From Nocardioides sp. Arc9.136 (lineage in GTDB: Bacteria; Actinomycetota; Actinomycetes; Propionibacteriales; Nocardioidaceae): a DNA stretch of 64,000 bases. The stretch is from contig NZ_CP113431.1 in NCBI RefSeq assembly GCF_030506255.1, positions 2,730,001-2,794,000 on the forward strand. The letters are read 5' to 3'. Below, in pieces: positions 41,955-50,636 of this stretch (position 1 is its first letter; every line of letters begins with the position of its first letter). The notes under the pieces were generated by a model. The model was given only the letters and a program-made list of their open reading frames with translations, had not been told where the DNA came from and searched no databases. The translations under genes and the position numbers were made by a program.

Positions 41955-43142
41955 ATGAGCTCCTCCTACGTCTACGCCGCCGTGCGCACGCCCTTCGGCC
42001 GGTACGGCGGCGCGCTGGCCGGTGTCCGCCCCGACGACCTCTCCGCCTCGGTCATCCGGGCGGTCCTCGCCACGACGCCCGGGCTCGACCCGGCCGCGAT
42101 CGGCGACGTCGTCTGGGGGAACGCGAACGGCGCCGGTGAGGAGAACCGGAACGTCGGCCGGATGGCCTCCCTGCTGGCCGGCCTGCCGGTGACCGTGCCC
42201 GGCACGACGGTCAACCGGCTCTGCGGCTCGAGCCTGGACGCGGTGGTCACCGGCTCGCGCGCGATCGAGACCGGGGACGCCGACGTCGTGCTGGCCGGCG
42301 GCGTGGAGTCGATGTCCCGCGCCCCGTGGGTGCTGCCGAAGCCGGCGAAGGGCTTCCCGGCCGGGGACACCACCGCCGTGTCCACGACCCTGGGCTGGCG
42401 GCTGGTCAACCCGCGGATGCCCCAGGAGTGGACGGTCTCCCTCGGCGAAGCCAACGAGCAGCTGCAGGAGCGGTTCGGCATCGACCGCGGGCGCCAGGAC
42501 GCCTTCGCCGCGCGGTCGCACCGGCTGGCGCACCAGGCCTGGGAGGACGGCTTCTACGACGACCTGGTCGTCACCGTGGAGGGCACCGACCTGACCCGTG
42601 ACGAGGGCATCCGCCCGTCGGCGTCGCCCGAGACCCTGGCCGGGCTGAAGCCCGCGTTCCGTCCCGACGGCACGATCACGGCCGGGAACGCATCGCCGCT
42701 GAGCGACGGCGCCTCGGCGGTGCTGCTGGGGTCGGCCGGAGCCGCGGACCGGCTCGGCACCGCTCCCCTCGCGCGGATCGCCGGGCGCGCGGCGCACGCA
42801 CTGGAGCCCCAGGCCTTCGGCTACGCCCCCGTGGAGGCCGCGAACCGCGCACTGGCCCGCGCCGGCATCGGCTGGGGGGAGGTCGGCGCGGTGGAGCTGA
42901 ACGAGGCGTTCGCCGTGCAGTCGCTGGCGTGCCTCGACGCCTGGGGCGTCGACCCGGAGATCGTCAACACCCGTGGCGGCGCGATCGCCCTCGGCCACCC
43001 GCTCGGCGCCTCCGGCGGCCGGGTCGTCGGCACGCTGGCCAAGGTGCTCCGCGAGCGCGGCGAGCGCTGGGGGGTCGCGGCCATCTGCATCGGCGTGGGC
43101 CAGGGCCTGGCCGTCGTCCTCGAGAACGAGGCGGCCGCCTGA
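41955..43142 (+). CDS. pcaF: Beta-ketoadipyl-CoA thiolase
   Basis: This 395-residue thiolase has nucleophile Cys 90 (VNRLCGSSLDAVV), catalytic His in GGAIALGHPLGASG and second Cys in AICIGVGQG. The following CoA-transferase genes and facing pcaHGBL genes identify it as the last enzyme of the beta-ketoadipate pathway, splitting 3-oxoadipyl-CoA to succinyl-CoA and acetyl-CoA. Its stop overlaps the next start (TGATG). Isolated from context it could be a general acetyl-CoA acetyltransferase. Confidence 0.9.
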   Translation: MSSSYVYAAVRTPFGRYGGALAGVRPDDLSASVIRAVLATTPGLDPAAIGDVVWGNANGAGEENRNVGRMASLLAGLPVTVPGTTVNRLCGSSLDAVVTGSRAIETGDADVVLAGGVESMSRAPWVLPKPAKGFPAGDTTAVSTTLGWRLVNPRMPQEWTVSLGEANEQLQERFGIDRGRQDAFAARSHRLAHQAWEDGFYDDLVVTVEGTDLTRDEGIRPSASPETLAGLKPAFRPDGTITAGNASPLSDGASAVLLGSAGAADRLGTAPLARIAGRAAHALEPQAFGYAPVEAANRALARAGIGWGEVGAVELNEAFAVQSLACLDAWGVDPEIVNTRGGAIALGHPLGASGGRVVGTLAKVLRERGERWGVAAICIGVGQGLAVVLENEAAA

Positions 43143-43837
43143 TGGCCCGGACCGCCGTGCTGGAGACCGCCGACGAGGCCGTCGCCGGCATCGAGGACGG
43201 CGCGACCGTCCTGGTCGGCGGCTTCGGGCTGGCGGGCATGCCCTTCGACCTCCTCGACGCCCTCGTCCGCCAGGGCGCCACGGACCTCACGGTCGTGGCG
43301 AACAACGCCGGCAACGGGGAGGTCGGCCTGGCTGCGCTGCTGAAGGCGGGCCGGGTCCGCCGCATCCTGTGCTCCTTCCCGCGGCAGTCCGACTCCTACG
43401 TCTTCGACGAGCTCTACCGCTCCGGGCGGATCGAGCTCGAGGTCGTCCCCCAGGGCAACCTCGCCGAGCGGATGCGTGCGGCCGGCGCCGGCATCGGCGC
43501 GTTCTTCAGCCCGACCGCCGCCGGCACCGCGCTCGCCGAGGGCAAGGAGACCCGGGTGATCGACGGGCGCGAGCACGTGCTCGAGCACCCGATCCGCGGT
43601 GACTACGCGCTCGTCGCGGCCCACCGCGCCGACCGGACGGGCAACCTCGTCTACCGCAAGACCGCGCGCAACTTCGGGCCGGTCATGGCGACCGCGGCGG
43701 CGACGACGATCGTCCAGGTGGCTGAGGTCGTCGAGACCGGCTCGCTCGACCCCGAGGCCGTCGTGACGCCCTCGATCTACGTCGACCGCGTCGTCGCCGT
43801 CGAGCCGCAGCACCACACCGTCCGAGGAGCCCGCTGA
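43142..43837 (+). CDS. pcaI: 3-oxoadipate CoA-transferase subunit A
   Basis: This 231-residue alpha subunit of a SCOT-type CoA transferase has the glycine-rich VLVGGFGLAGMP near residues 23-34, TVVANNAGNGEVGLA near 50 and SPTAAGTALAEGKE near 119. It forms an enzyme with the next gene product and moves CoA from succinyl-CoA to 3-oxoadipate. The ATG at 43142 shares its A with the thiolase stop, and its own stop overlaps the subunit B start in the same way. Confidence 0.9.
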   Translation: MARTAVLETADEAVAGIEDGATVLVGGFGLAGMPFDLLDALVRQGATDLTVVANNAGNGEVGLAALLKAGRVRRILCSFPRQSDSYVFDELYRSGRIELEVVPQGNLAERMRAAGAGIGAFFSPTAAGTALAEGKETRVIDGREHVLEHPIRGDYALVAAHRADRTGNLVYRKTARNFGPVMATAAATTIVQVAEVVETGSLDPEAVVTPSIYVDRVVAVEPQHHTVRGAR

Positions 43838-44508
43838 TGACCCTGACCTCCACCGACGCCCCGCTGTCGACCGAGGAGCTGGCCGCGGTCATCGCCGCCG
43901 ACATCCCGGCCGGATCGTTCGTCAACCTCGGCATCGGCCAGCCGACCCGCATCGCCGACCACCTGACCCCCGCGCAGGAGGTCGTCCTCCACACCGAGAA
44001 CGGCATGCTCGGCATGGGCCCCGCCGCCGGCCCCGACGAGGTCGACGCCGACCTGACCAACGCGGGCAAGGTGCCGGTCACCGAGCTGCCGGGAGCGGCG
44101 TACTTCCACCACGCCGACTCCTTCGCGATGATGCGCGGCGGCCACCTGGACGTCTGCGTCCTCGGCGCCTACCAGGTCGCCGCCACCGGCGACCTGGCCA
44201 ACTGGCACACCGGGCGGGCCGACGACATCCCCGCCGTCGGCGGCGCCATGGACCTCGCGATCGGCGCGAAGTCCGTGCGCGTGATGATGTCGCTCTTCGG
44301 TCGCGACGGCTCCCCCAAGCTGGTGCCCGCGTGCACCTACCCGCTCACCGGCGTCGCCTGCGTCAGCCGGGTCTACACCGACCACGGGGTCTTCGCGGTC
44401 GGCGACGACACGCTCGCCCCGGGCGAGGTGGGCGTGCTGGCGACGTTCGGGACGACCGTCGCCGGACTGCAGGAGCGCCTGTCCGTCGCGCTCGTCGACC
44501 GGACCTGA
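43837..44508 (+). CDS. pcaJ: 3-oxoadipate CoA-transferase subunit B
   Basis: This 223-residue beta subunit carries the catalytic glutamate in VVLHTENGMLGMGP near residue 51 and FVNLGIGQPTRIADHL near residue 30. It completes the CoA transferase with subunit A. It ends 28 bases before the stop of the convergent pcaL gene. Confidence 0.9.
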   Translation: MTLTSTDAPLSTEELAAVIAADIPAGSFVNLGIGQPTRIADHLTPAQEVVLHTENGMLGMGPAAGPDEVDADLTNAGKVPVTELPGAAYFHHADSFAMMRGGHLDVCVLGAYQVAATGDLANWHTGRADDIPAVGGAMDLAIGAKSVRVMMSLFGRDGSPKLVPACTYPLTGVACVSRVYTDHGVFAVGDDTLAPGEVGVLATFGTTVAGLQERLSVALVDRT

Positions 44509-44536
44509 GCGGCCGCCCGGCCCCGCACCGCCGGGG

Positions 44537-45760
44537 TCAGGCCTCGCCCAGCTCCGCGAGGGCGGCCTGCGCGATCCGGAACGCCGTGTTGGCGTCGGGC
44601 ACCCCGCAGTAGATCGCGGTCTGCAGCAGCACCTCCTTGATCTCCTCCACGCTGAGCCCGTTCGTCCGCGCGGCACGGACGTGCATCGCCAGCTCCTCGT
44701 GGTGGCCCCGCGCCACGAGGGCGGTCAGGGTGACCATCGAGCGCGAGCGGCGGTCCAGCCCGGGGCGGGTCCAGATGCCGCCCCAGGCGTACTCGGTGAT
44801 GAGCTCCTGGAAGTCCCGCGTGAGGTCGGTGGCCGCGGCCGTCGCCCGGTCGACGTGCGCGTCGCCCAGGACCTCCCGGCGCACCGCCATCCCCGCGTCG
44901 CGCACCTGCGCGACGGTCGCGTCCGGCCTGCGGGCGCCCGCGGGGCCCTCGGCGGTGGAGCCACCGCCGGGACGCCTCCCGGGCCCGCGGAGTGCGTGCT
45001 CGCGCACGAGGCGGGCCACCTCCTCCGGCGCCTCGACCGGGGCCAGGTGCGCGACACCCGGCAGGACGACCGCCCGGCCGTCCGGGACCCCGTCGGCGAT
45101 CTCCTCGAGCGCCGACGGGGGCGTCGGCTGGTCGAGCTCCCCCGCCACCGCCAGCACCGGGGCCGCGACCTCGGCGAGCCGGTGCCGGACGTCGTAGGTC
45201 GCGAGCGCGCCGCAGACCGCGGCGTACCCCTCGTCGTCGGCGTCGGACAGCGCGTGCAGCAGCGCCGACCCGCGTGCCGGCTCGCGCTCGAGGAAACCGG
45301 GTCCGAACCAGCGCTGGGCCGAGCCGCTGACCATCGACGGTGTCCCGGACGCGCGCACCGTCGCCGCGCGCTCGAGCCAGGACTCGGGGGTGCCGATCGT
45401 CGCGCCCGTGCAGAGCGCGGTCGCGGTGAGCACCCGGTCCGGGGCGTCGAGCAGCAGCTGGAGCCCGACCGCGCCACCGACGGAGTCCCCGGCGTAGTGG
45501 AACGCGGCGGACGGGCCGGCGACCTCGTCGACCACCGCGAGCACGTCGGCGGCGAGCCCGCCGACGGTGACCGGGGAGGCGCCGACCGGCAGCCGGTTGC
45601 GGCCGTGGCCCGGCAGGTCCCAGCCGACCACGTGGAAGTCGCGCGCGAGGTGCTCGGCGGCGGCCGACCACAGCGCCGTGACCGACGTCCCGAGCGACGG
45701 GCCCAGGACCAGGAGCGGCAGGTCCGGACGGCCTCCGAGGTGGACGGCGGTGACGGTCAC
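44537..45760 (-). CDS. pcaL: Fused 3-oxoadipate enol-lactonase / 4-carboxymuconolactone decarboxylase
   Basis: This 407-residue fusion has an alpha/beta-hydrolase domain (residues 1 to about 255; nucleophile in HYAGDSVGGAVG, late His in GVAHLAPVEAP) for the enol-lactonase step and a C-terminal carboxymuconolactone-decarboxylase domain (about 285-400; WTRPGLDRRSRSMVTLTAL, then EVLLQTAIYCGVP). The linker is proline- and glycine-rich. The fusion is known as PcaL in actinobacteria. GTG at 45760 overlaps the pcaB stop (GTGA). Confidence 0.9.
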   Translation of the reverse strand: MTVTAVHLGGRPDLPLLVLGPSLGTSVTALWSAAAEHLARDFHVVGWDLPGHGRNRLPVGASPVTVGGLAADVLAVVDEVAGPSAAFHYAGDSVGGAVGLQLLLDAPDRVLTATALCTGATIGTPESWLERAATVRASGTPSMVSGSAQRWFGPGFLEREPARGSALLHALSDADDEGYAAVCGALATYDVRHRLAEVAAPVLAVAGELDQPTPPSALEEIADGVPDGRAVVLPGVAHLAPVEAPEEVARLVREHALRGPGRRPGGGSTAEGPAGARRPDATVAQVRDAGMAVRREVLGDAHVDRATAAATDLTRDFQELITEYAWGGIWTRPGLDRRSRSMVTLTALVARGHHEELAMHVRAARTNGLSVEEIKEVLLQTAIYCGVPDANTAFRIAQAALAELGEA

Positions 45761-46974
45761 GATCGGTCTCCTCGAGGTCGCGGGTGCTCGGCGGCGCGGG
45801 CCAGGGCCTCGTCGACCAGGTCCCCCACCAGCCCGTCGTACGACGCGAGGGGCTCGCGTCCGGTCAGGCCGGCCAGCGAGCGCTGCTCGGCGCGCACGTC
45901 GTGCTCGACCTCGGCGAGGCGGGCGGCCATCCGGTCGGTCCGGACGGAGAGCCCCCGCAGGAGGTCGGACGTATGGGAGGCGGCCACCACGGTGCGGCGC
46001 AGCAGCACCGCGATCGTGTGCCACTCCAGGTGCCACCCGCCGTCGGCGCGCTCGTCGACCTGCTCCGCCGCGGCCAGGTGCAGCGCGGCCGCCTGCTGCG
46101 GGCCGGCGAGCGCGGCGCGGCGGACGAGCACGGCCAGGGTCGGGTTGGCCTTCTGCGGCATGGCCGAGGAGCCGCCGGCGGAACCGTCCCGGAGCTCGCC
46201 CACCTCCGGCCGGCCGAGCGCGAGCACGTCGTTGGCGACCCGCCCCCAGGCGTCGGAGGCGGTGACGGCGGCGTCGGCGAGGCGGGTGACCGGGGTGCGG
46301 CGCGTGTGCCAGGGGGCGGACGGCTGCTCGAGGCCCAGTGCCGGTGCGAGGGACCGCCGCAGGGAGCGCGCGCCGTCCGCACCGGCGAGCTCCACGAGCG
46401 AGGCGAGGGTGCCGCCGGCGCCGCCGAGCTGCACCGGCAGGGCCAGGGCCGCGAGGAGCTCGTCGGCGTCGAGCACGCCGTGGAGCCAGGTCGCGGCCTT
46501 GGCGCCGAAGGTCGTGGGCACGGCCGGCTGCGTGAGCGTGCGCGCGACCATCGGTGTGCCGCGGTGCCGCTCGACGAGGTCGACGAGGACGGCGACCTGG
46601 TCCGCGACCTCCGCACGGACGGCGGCCACCGCGTCCCTGGCGCAGAGGACCAAGGCCGTGTCCAGCACGTCCTGGCTGGTCAGGCCGCGGTGCACCCAGG
46701 TGGCGGCGGGCTCCGGCAGGCGCTCGCGCAGCAGCCGCACCAGCCCGATCACCGGGTTGCCGCCGCGCTCGGCCTCGACGGCGAGCGACGCCAGCACCGC
46801 GGGCTCCGCGGCCGGATCGGGCCACGGCGCCGCACCGGCCGACGCCGGGGCCACGGCCGCGTCGACGAGGCACCGGAGCCATGCGTGCTCGACGGACACC
46901 ATCGCGGCGAGGAGCGCACGGTCCGACATCGCCGGGCCGGCGCGGTGGTCGCCGGGCCACCACAGAGTCGTCAC
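45757..46974 (-). CDS. pcaB: 3-carboxy-cis,cis-muconate cycloisomerase
   Basis: This 405-residue member of the fumarase/aspartase superfamily has the signature GGSSAMPQKANPTLA near residues 266-280 and a typical helical core (HRGLTSQDVLDTALVL near 94). It turns 3-carboxymuconate into 4-carboxymuconolactone, the substrate of the PcaL C-terminal domain. GTG at 46974 lies one base after the pcaG stop. Its own stop overlaps pcaL. Confidence 0.9.
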   Translation of the reverse strand: MTTLWWPGDHRAGPAMSDRALLAAMVSVEHAWLRCLVDAAVAPASAGAAPWPDPAAEPAVLASLAVEAERGGNPVIGLVRLLRERLPEPAATWVHRGLTSQDVLDTALVLCARDAVAAVRAEVADQVAVLVDLVERHRGTPMVARTLTQPAVPTTFGAKAATWLHGVLDADELLAALALPVQLGGAGGTLASLVELAGADGARSLRRSLAPALGLEQPSAPWHTRRTPVTRLADAAVTASDAWGRVANDVLALGRPEVGELRDGSAGGSSAMPQKANPTLAVLVRRAALAGPQQAAALHLAAAEQVDERADGGWHLEWHTIAVLLRRTVVAASHTSDLLRGLSVRTDRMAARLAEVEHDVRAEQRSLAGLTGREPLASYDGLVGDLVDEALARAAEHPRPRGDRS

Positions 46975-46975
46975 C

Positions 46976-47533
46976 TCAGGAGTGTCCCGGATAGGTGAGG
47001 AACACGGTCTCGTCCGCCCCCTGCAGCGCGATGTCGAAGCGCAGCCCGTGCTCGTCGCGCTCGCACAGCAGCGTGCCGGCCCGGTCGCCGGTGGAGCGCA
47101 GCAGCCCGTCGGGCCCGGCGCCCGGGCGCTCGGCCAGCGGCAGGTAGGCCCGGGTGAACAGCCGGTCGAGGAGTCCCCGGGCGAAGACCGTCACCGCGAA
47201 GCACGGCAGCCGGCCGTCCACGGAGCCGGGCTCCAGCGTCGTGAACGTGTAGCGGCCGGTCCGGTCGGTGGTCGAGCGGCCCCAGCCGGTGAAGGTGTGG
47301 CCGTCGCGCCGCAGGGAGCCGGCACGCTGGACGACGTTCCCCGCGGGGTCCGCCTGCCAGATCTCGACCAGGGCGTCCTGCACGCCCCGGCCCTCTCCGT
47401 CGGTGACCGTACCGTGCAGGAGCACCGAACCGGGCGTGCCGGGGGCGACCAGGTCGCGGTCGCCGGCGTAGGGCAGGGCGTAGTGGAAGAACGGCCCGAC
47501 GGTCTGGCCGGGCGTGGCGGTCCGGCGCGGCAT
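46976..47533 (-). CDS. pcaG: Protocatechuate 3,4-dioxygenase alpha subunit
   Basis: This 185-residue intradiol-dioxygenase-fold protein has TPGQTVGPFFHYALPY at the start and ALVEIWQADPAGN in the core. As usual for alpha subunits it lacks the full set of iron ligands and shapes the active site of the beta subunit. The ATG at 47533 shares one base with the pcaH stop. Confidence 0.9.
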   Translation of the reverse strand: MPRRTATPGQTVGPFFHYALPYAGDRDLVAPGTPGSVLLHGTVTDGEGRGVQDALVEIWQADPAGNVVQRAGSLRRDGHTFTGWGRSTTDRTGRYTFTTLEPGSVDGRLPCFAVTVFARGLLDRLFTRAYLPLAERPGAGPDGLLRSTGDRAGTLLCERDEHGLRFDIALQGADETVFLTYPGHS

Positions 47534-48387
47534 CACGCGTCCCCCTCCTCGGTGGTGTCGGTCTCGACCGGTGTCCGGTGGGCCCCGGTGAGCACGATGT
47601 CCCACCGGTAGCCGGTGGCCCACTCGTGCTGGGTCAGGTCGTGGTCGTACGTCGCCACCAACCGCTCGCGGGCCCGCGGGTCCACGATCGACTGGTAGAT
47701 CGGGTCCAGGGCGAAGAGCGGGTCGCCCGGGAAGTACATCTGCGTCACGACCCGCTGGGTGAAGTCGGTGCCGAACAACGAGAAGTGGATGTGCGCCGGC
47801 CGCCACGCGTTGTGGTGGTTGCGCCACGGGTAGGGCCCCGGCTTGATCGTGGTGAAGCGGTACCAGCCGTCCTCGTCGGTCAGGCACCGCCCCATGCCGG
47901 TGAAGTGCGGGTCGAGGGCGGCCGGGTGCTGGTCGCGCTGGTGGACGTAGCGCCCGCCCGCGTTGGCCTGCCAGATCTCGACGAGCTGGCGCCGCACCGG
48001 CCGGCCGTCGCCGTCGACCACGCGCCCGGTGACCACCGTGCGCTCGCCGACGGGCTCGCCGCCCCGCTGGATGGTCAGGTCCGCCTCGAGGGGGTCCACG
48101 TCGCGCTCCCCGAAGCACGGCGCCCACAGCTCGACGCCCTCGGGGTCGACCTGCACCAGGGCCTTCGTGGGGTAGCGCAGCAGGCTCGAGCGGTACGGCG
48201 GGTAGTCCAACCGCGGCCGGGTCTCCTCGCCGGCGTCCGCGTCGCGCGCGGCGTACTCCTCGGCGGTCCGGCGCATCTCGGCCGAGACCGCGGCCTGCGG
48301 TTCCAGCCCGCTGGTGGGGTCCCGCTCGACGTCCGGTCGGTTGGCCGCGGTGCTCCCGGCGGCGGCCGCCGCGCTGCTCTCGCTCAC
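47533..48387 (-). CDS. pcaH: Protocatechuate 3,4-dioxygenase beta subunit
   Basis: This 284-residue catalytic subunit has the iron ligands Tyr (ANAGGRYVHQ), Tyr (GWYRFTTIKPGPYPW) and two His (WRPAHIHFSLFG). It cleaves protocatechuate between its hydroxyls to 3-carboxymuconate. It is the first gene of pcaH-G-B-L, all on the minus strand. The N-terminal 40 residues are acidic and low in complexity. GTG at 48387 diverges from the transporter gene; an inverted repeat at 48431-48449 lies between them. Confidence 0.9.
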   Translation of the reverse strand: MSESSAAAAAGSTAANRPDVERDPTSGLEPQAAVSAEMRRTAEEYAARDADAGEETRPRLDYPPYRSSLLRYPTKALVQVDPEGVELWAPCFGERDVDPLEADLTIQRGGEPVGERTVVTGRVVDGDGRPVRRQLVEIWQANAGGRYVHQRDQHPAALDPHFTGMGRCLTDEDGWYRFTTIKPGPYPWRNHHNAWRPAHIHFSLFGTDFTQRVVTQMYFPGDPLFALDPIYQSIVDPRARERLVATYDHDLTQHEWATGYRWDIVLTGAHRTPVETDTTEEGDA

Positions 48388-48430
48388 GGGTCCGACGCTA
48401 AGCCCCCGTGTGTGACGGCCGCCTCAGCAC

Positions 48431-48449
48431 GCTTCCGGCCAGCGGAAGC
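48431..48449. promoter_or_regulatory. Inverted repeat between pcaH and the transporter gene
   Basis: GCTTCCG (48431-48437) and CGGAAGC (48443-48449) flank a 5-base spacer in the 136-base divergent gap. The same CTTCCG-N5-CGGAAG pattern occurs upstream of pobA at 53384-53400. It is a candidate operator for the IclR-type regulator at 49833. Confidence 0.65.
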
Positions 48450-48523
48450 CCGTCGTGCCATGCTCCCGGACGCCGGTGTCACGGTGAGCGGGTCCCCGCA
48501 CCACCTGAGCTAGGAGCACCCCC

Positions 48524-49801
48524 GTGAGCAGCACACCGTCCACCTCGTCCCCGGGGTCCGTCCGCGGGACGTCGCCCCACCCCGCCTGGCCGGTCGTCCT
48601 GTGCTGGCTCGCCGTCGCGCTCGACGGCTTCGACCTGGTCGTGCTCGGCGCGGTCATCCCGGTGCTCTCGGAGTCCGGCGCGCTCGGCTTCACCGACGCT
48701 TCCCTGACGACGGCCTCCACCCTCGGGCTCGTCGGCGTCGGCATCGGCGCCGTCCTCATCGGCCCCCTCACCGACCGCTTCGGTCGCCGGCGCGCGCTCA
48801 TCAGCAGCATCGCGCTGTTCTCCGTGCTGACCCTGGCGATCCCCCTGGCTCAGTCGGTCACCCAGTTCACCGTGCTGCGCTTCCTCGCGGGGCTGGGGCT
48901 CGGGGCGTGCCTGCCCACCGCGCTCGCCTACATCGCCGAGCACGCCCCGACGAGCCGCTCGGGTTCCGCGACGACGCGGATGATGACCGGCTACCACGTC
49001 GGTGCCGTGCTGACCGCGCTGCTCGCGCTGTGGGTGATCGACGCGTGGGGCTGGGAGTCGATGTTCGTCGTCGGCGGCGTGGCGGGCCTGCTCGTCGTGC
49101 CCGTGATGGTCGCGCGCCTCCCCGAGTCCGACAGCTACCTCGCCGCCCGCGAGGCCGTCCGGTCCGGCGTCACCGCGGAGCCCGTCGCACGTCCGGTCGA
49201 CGTCGTGCGCGGCCGCTACCTGCGGATCAGCATCGGCCTGTGGGTCGCCTCGTTCATGGGCCTGCTGCTCGTCTACGGGCTCAACACCTGGTTGCCCAAG
49301 ATCATGGGCGAGGCCGGCTACTCCATCAACGCCGGCACCGGCCTGCTGCTGGTGCTCAACGTCGGCGCCGTCATCGGCCTGGTCGTCGCCGGCTCGATCG
49401 CCGACGCCCGCGGCGGGAAGAGCACCGTGCTCGCGTGGTTCGGCCTCGCCGCGGTCTTCCTCGCGCTGCTCTCGATCAAGATCGAGAGCACCGTGCTGGT
49501 GTACGTCGCGGTGCTGCTCGCCGGCATCTTCGTCTTCAGCGCGCAGGTCCTCGTCTACGCGTTCGTCGGCACCCTCTACCCCGCCGCCGTGCGCGGCACC
49601 GCGCTGGGCATGTCGGCCGGCGTCGGCCGGGTCGGCGCCATCGTCGGACCCTCCCTCGGCGGCGCGATGGTGACCGCCGGGATCGCCTACCCCTGGGGCT
49701 TCTACGCCTTCGCGGTCGCCGCCGTGCTGGCCGTCCTGGCCCTGGCCACCGTGCCCTCCCGGACCACCCCGGAGCCGGTCGCCGCACCGGCCACCGCCTG
49801 A
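48524..49801 (+). CDS. pcaK: Aromatic acid MFS transporter, PcaK type
   Basis: This 425-residue transporter has 12 predicted membrane segments. The family motif GPLTDRFGRRRAL lies between segments 2 and 3, and DGFDLVVLG in the first segment is typical of aromatic-acid:proton symporters. It probably takes up 4-hydroxybenzoate or protocatechuate. GTG at 48524 has AGGAG 8 bases upstream. It diverges from pcaH and is followed after 31 bases by the IclR regulator. Confidence 0.85.
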   Translation: MSSTPSTSSPGSVRGTSPHPAWPVVLCWLAVALDGFDLVVLGAVIPVLSESGALGFTDASLTTASTLGLVGVGIGAVLIGPLTDRFGRRRALISSIALFSVLTLAIPLAQSVTQFTVLRFLAGLGLGACLPTALAYIAEHAPTSRSGSATTRMMTGYHVGAVLTALLALWVIDAWGWESMFVVGGVAGLLVVPVMVARLPESDSYLAAREAVRSGVTAEPVARPVDVVRGRYLRISIGLWVASFMGLLLVYGLNTWLPKIMGEAGYSINAGTGLLLVLNVGAVIGLVVAGSIADARGGKSTVLAWFGLAAVFLALLSIKIESTVLVYVAVLLAGIFVFSAQVLVYAFVGTLYPAAVRGTALGMSAGVGRVGAIVGPSLGGAMVTAGIAYPWGFYAFAVAAVLAVLALATVPSRTTPEPVAAPATA

Positions 49802-49832
49802 GCCGGGACGACCGGCGCGGCAGACTGGTCGG

Positions 49833-50618
49833 GTGGCCGGCAACTCGAGCTCCCCGGGCGTCAGCGTCACCGCGCGCGCCCTGTCGCTGCTGACCGCCTT
49901 CGACGAGACCCACCGGCGGCTCGGCCTGAGCGAGATGGCTCGCCGCGCCGACCTGCCGCTCGGCACCGCGCACCGCCTCGTCGGCGAGCTGGTGGCGTTC
50001 GGCGCCCTCAGCCGGAGCCCGTCCGGTGACTACGTGGTGGGCCGCCGGCTGTGGGACATCGGCCTGCTGGCCCCGGTGCAGACCGGCCTCCGGGAGGCGG
50101 CGTCGCCGTACCTCCACGACCTCTACGGCGCGACCGCGGCGACCGTGCACCTCGCCGTCCGCGACGGCCTGGAGGTGCTCTACGTCGACCGGCTCCGCGG
50201 CAGCTCGTCGGTGCCGGTGGTGAGCACGGTCGGGTCCCGCCTGCCCCTCCACGCGACGGGGGTCGGCAAGGTCCTGCTCGCGCACGCCGGCCCGGAGGTC
50301 GAGGCCGCGGCGCTCGCACTGCTGGAGCCGGTGACGCCGTACACCGTCACCCAGCCCGGCACGCTGCGGCGCCAGCTCAGCCGCGCCCGACGCGAGGGGT
50401 GGGCGGCCACCGCGGAGGAGATGAGCCTGGGCGCCTGCTCGGTCGCGGTGCCGGTGCGCCAGCGTGGCGAGGTGGTCGCGGCGCTCGGGCTCGTGGTGGC
50501 GTCGCTGCGCACGGACCGGCCCCGCCTGGTGGCGGCCCTGGAGGTGGCGGCCCGCGGCATCGAGCGTGCCGTGGGCCGCCTGCCCGCCGTCGTCCCGCCC
50601 GAGGTGCGGAGCACCTGA
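49833..50618 (+). CDS. IclR-family regulator of the protocatechuate pathway
   Basis: This 261-residue IclR protein has its helix-turn-helix near residues 30-55 (RLGLSEMARRADLPLGTAHR) and an IclR effector domain (TVHLAVRDGLEVLYVDRL, PLHATGVGKVLLAHAG). Position next to pcaK and pcaH points to control of the pca and pob genes, as PcaR/PobR/PcaU do elsewhere. The GTG at 49833 has no clear ribosome site; a CAGACT hexamer lies about 8 bases upstream, which would fit a leaderless message from its own promoter. Confidence 0.85.
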   Translation: MAGNSSSPGVSVTARALSLLTAFDETHRRLGLSEMARRADLPLGTAHRLVGELVAFGALSRSPSGDYVVGRRLWDIGLLAPVQTGLREAASPYLHDLYGATAATVHLAVRDGLEVLYVDRLRGSSSVPVVSTVGSRLPLHATGVGKVLLAHAGPEVEAAALALLEPVTPYTVTQPGTLRRQLSRARREGWAATAEEMSLGACSVAVPVRQRGEVVAALGLVVASLRTDRPRLVAALEVAARGIERAVGRLPAVVPPEVRST

Positions 50619-50636
50619 GCGGCCGGCGTCACCCGG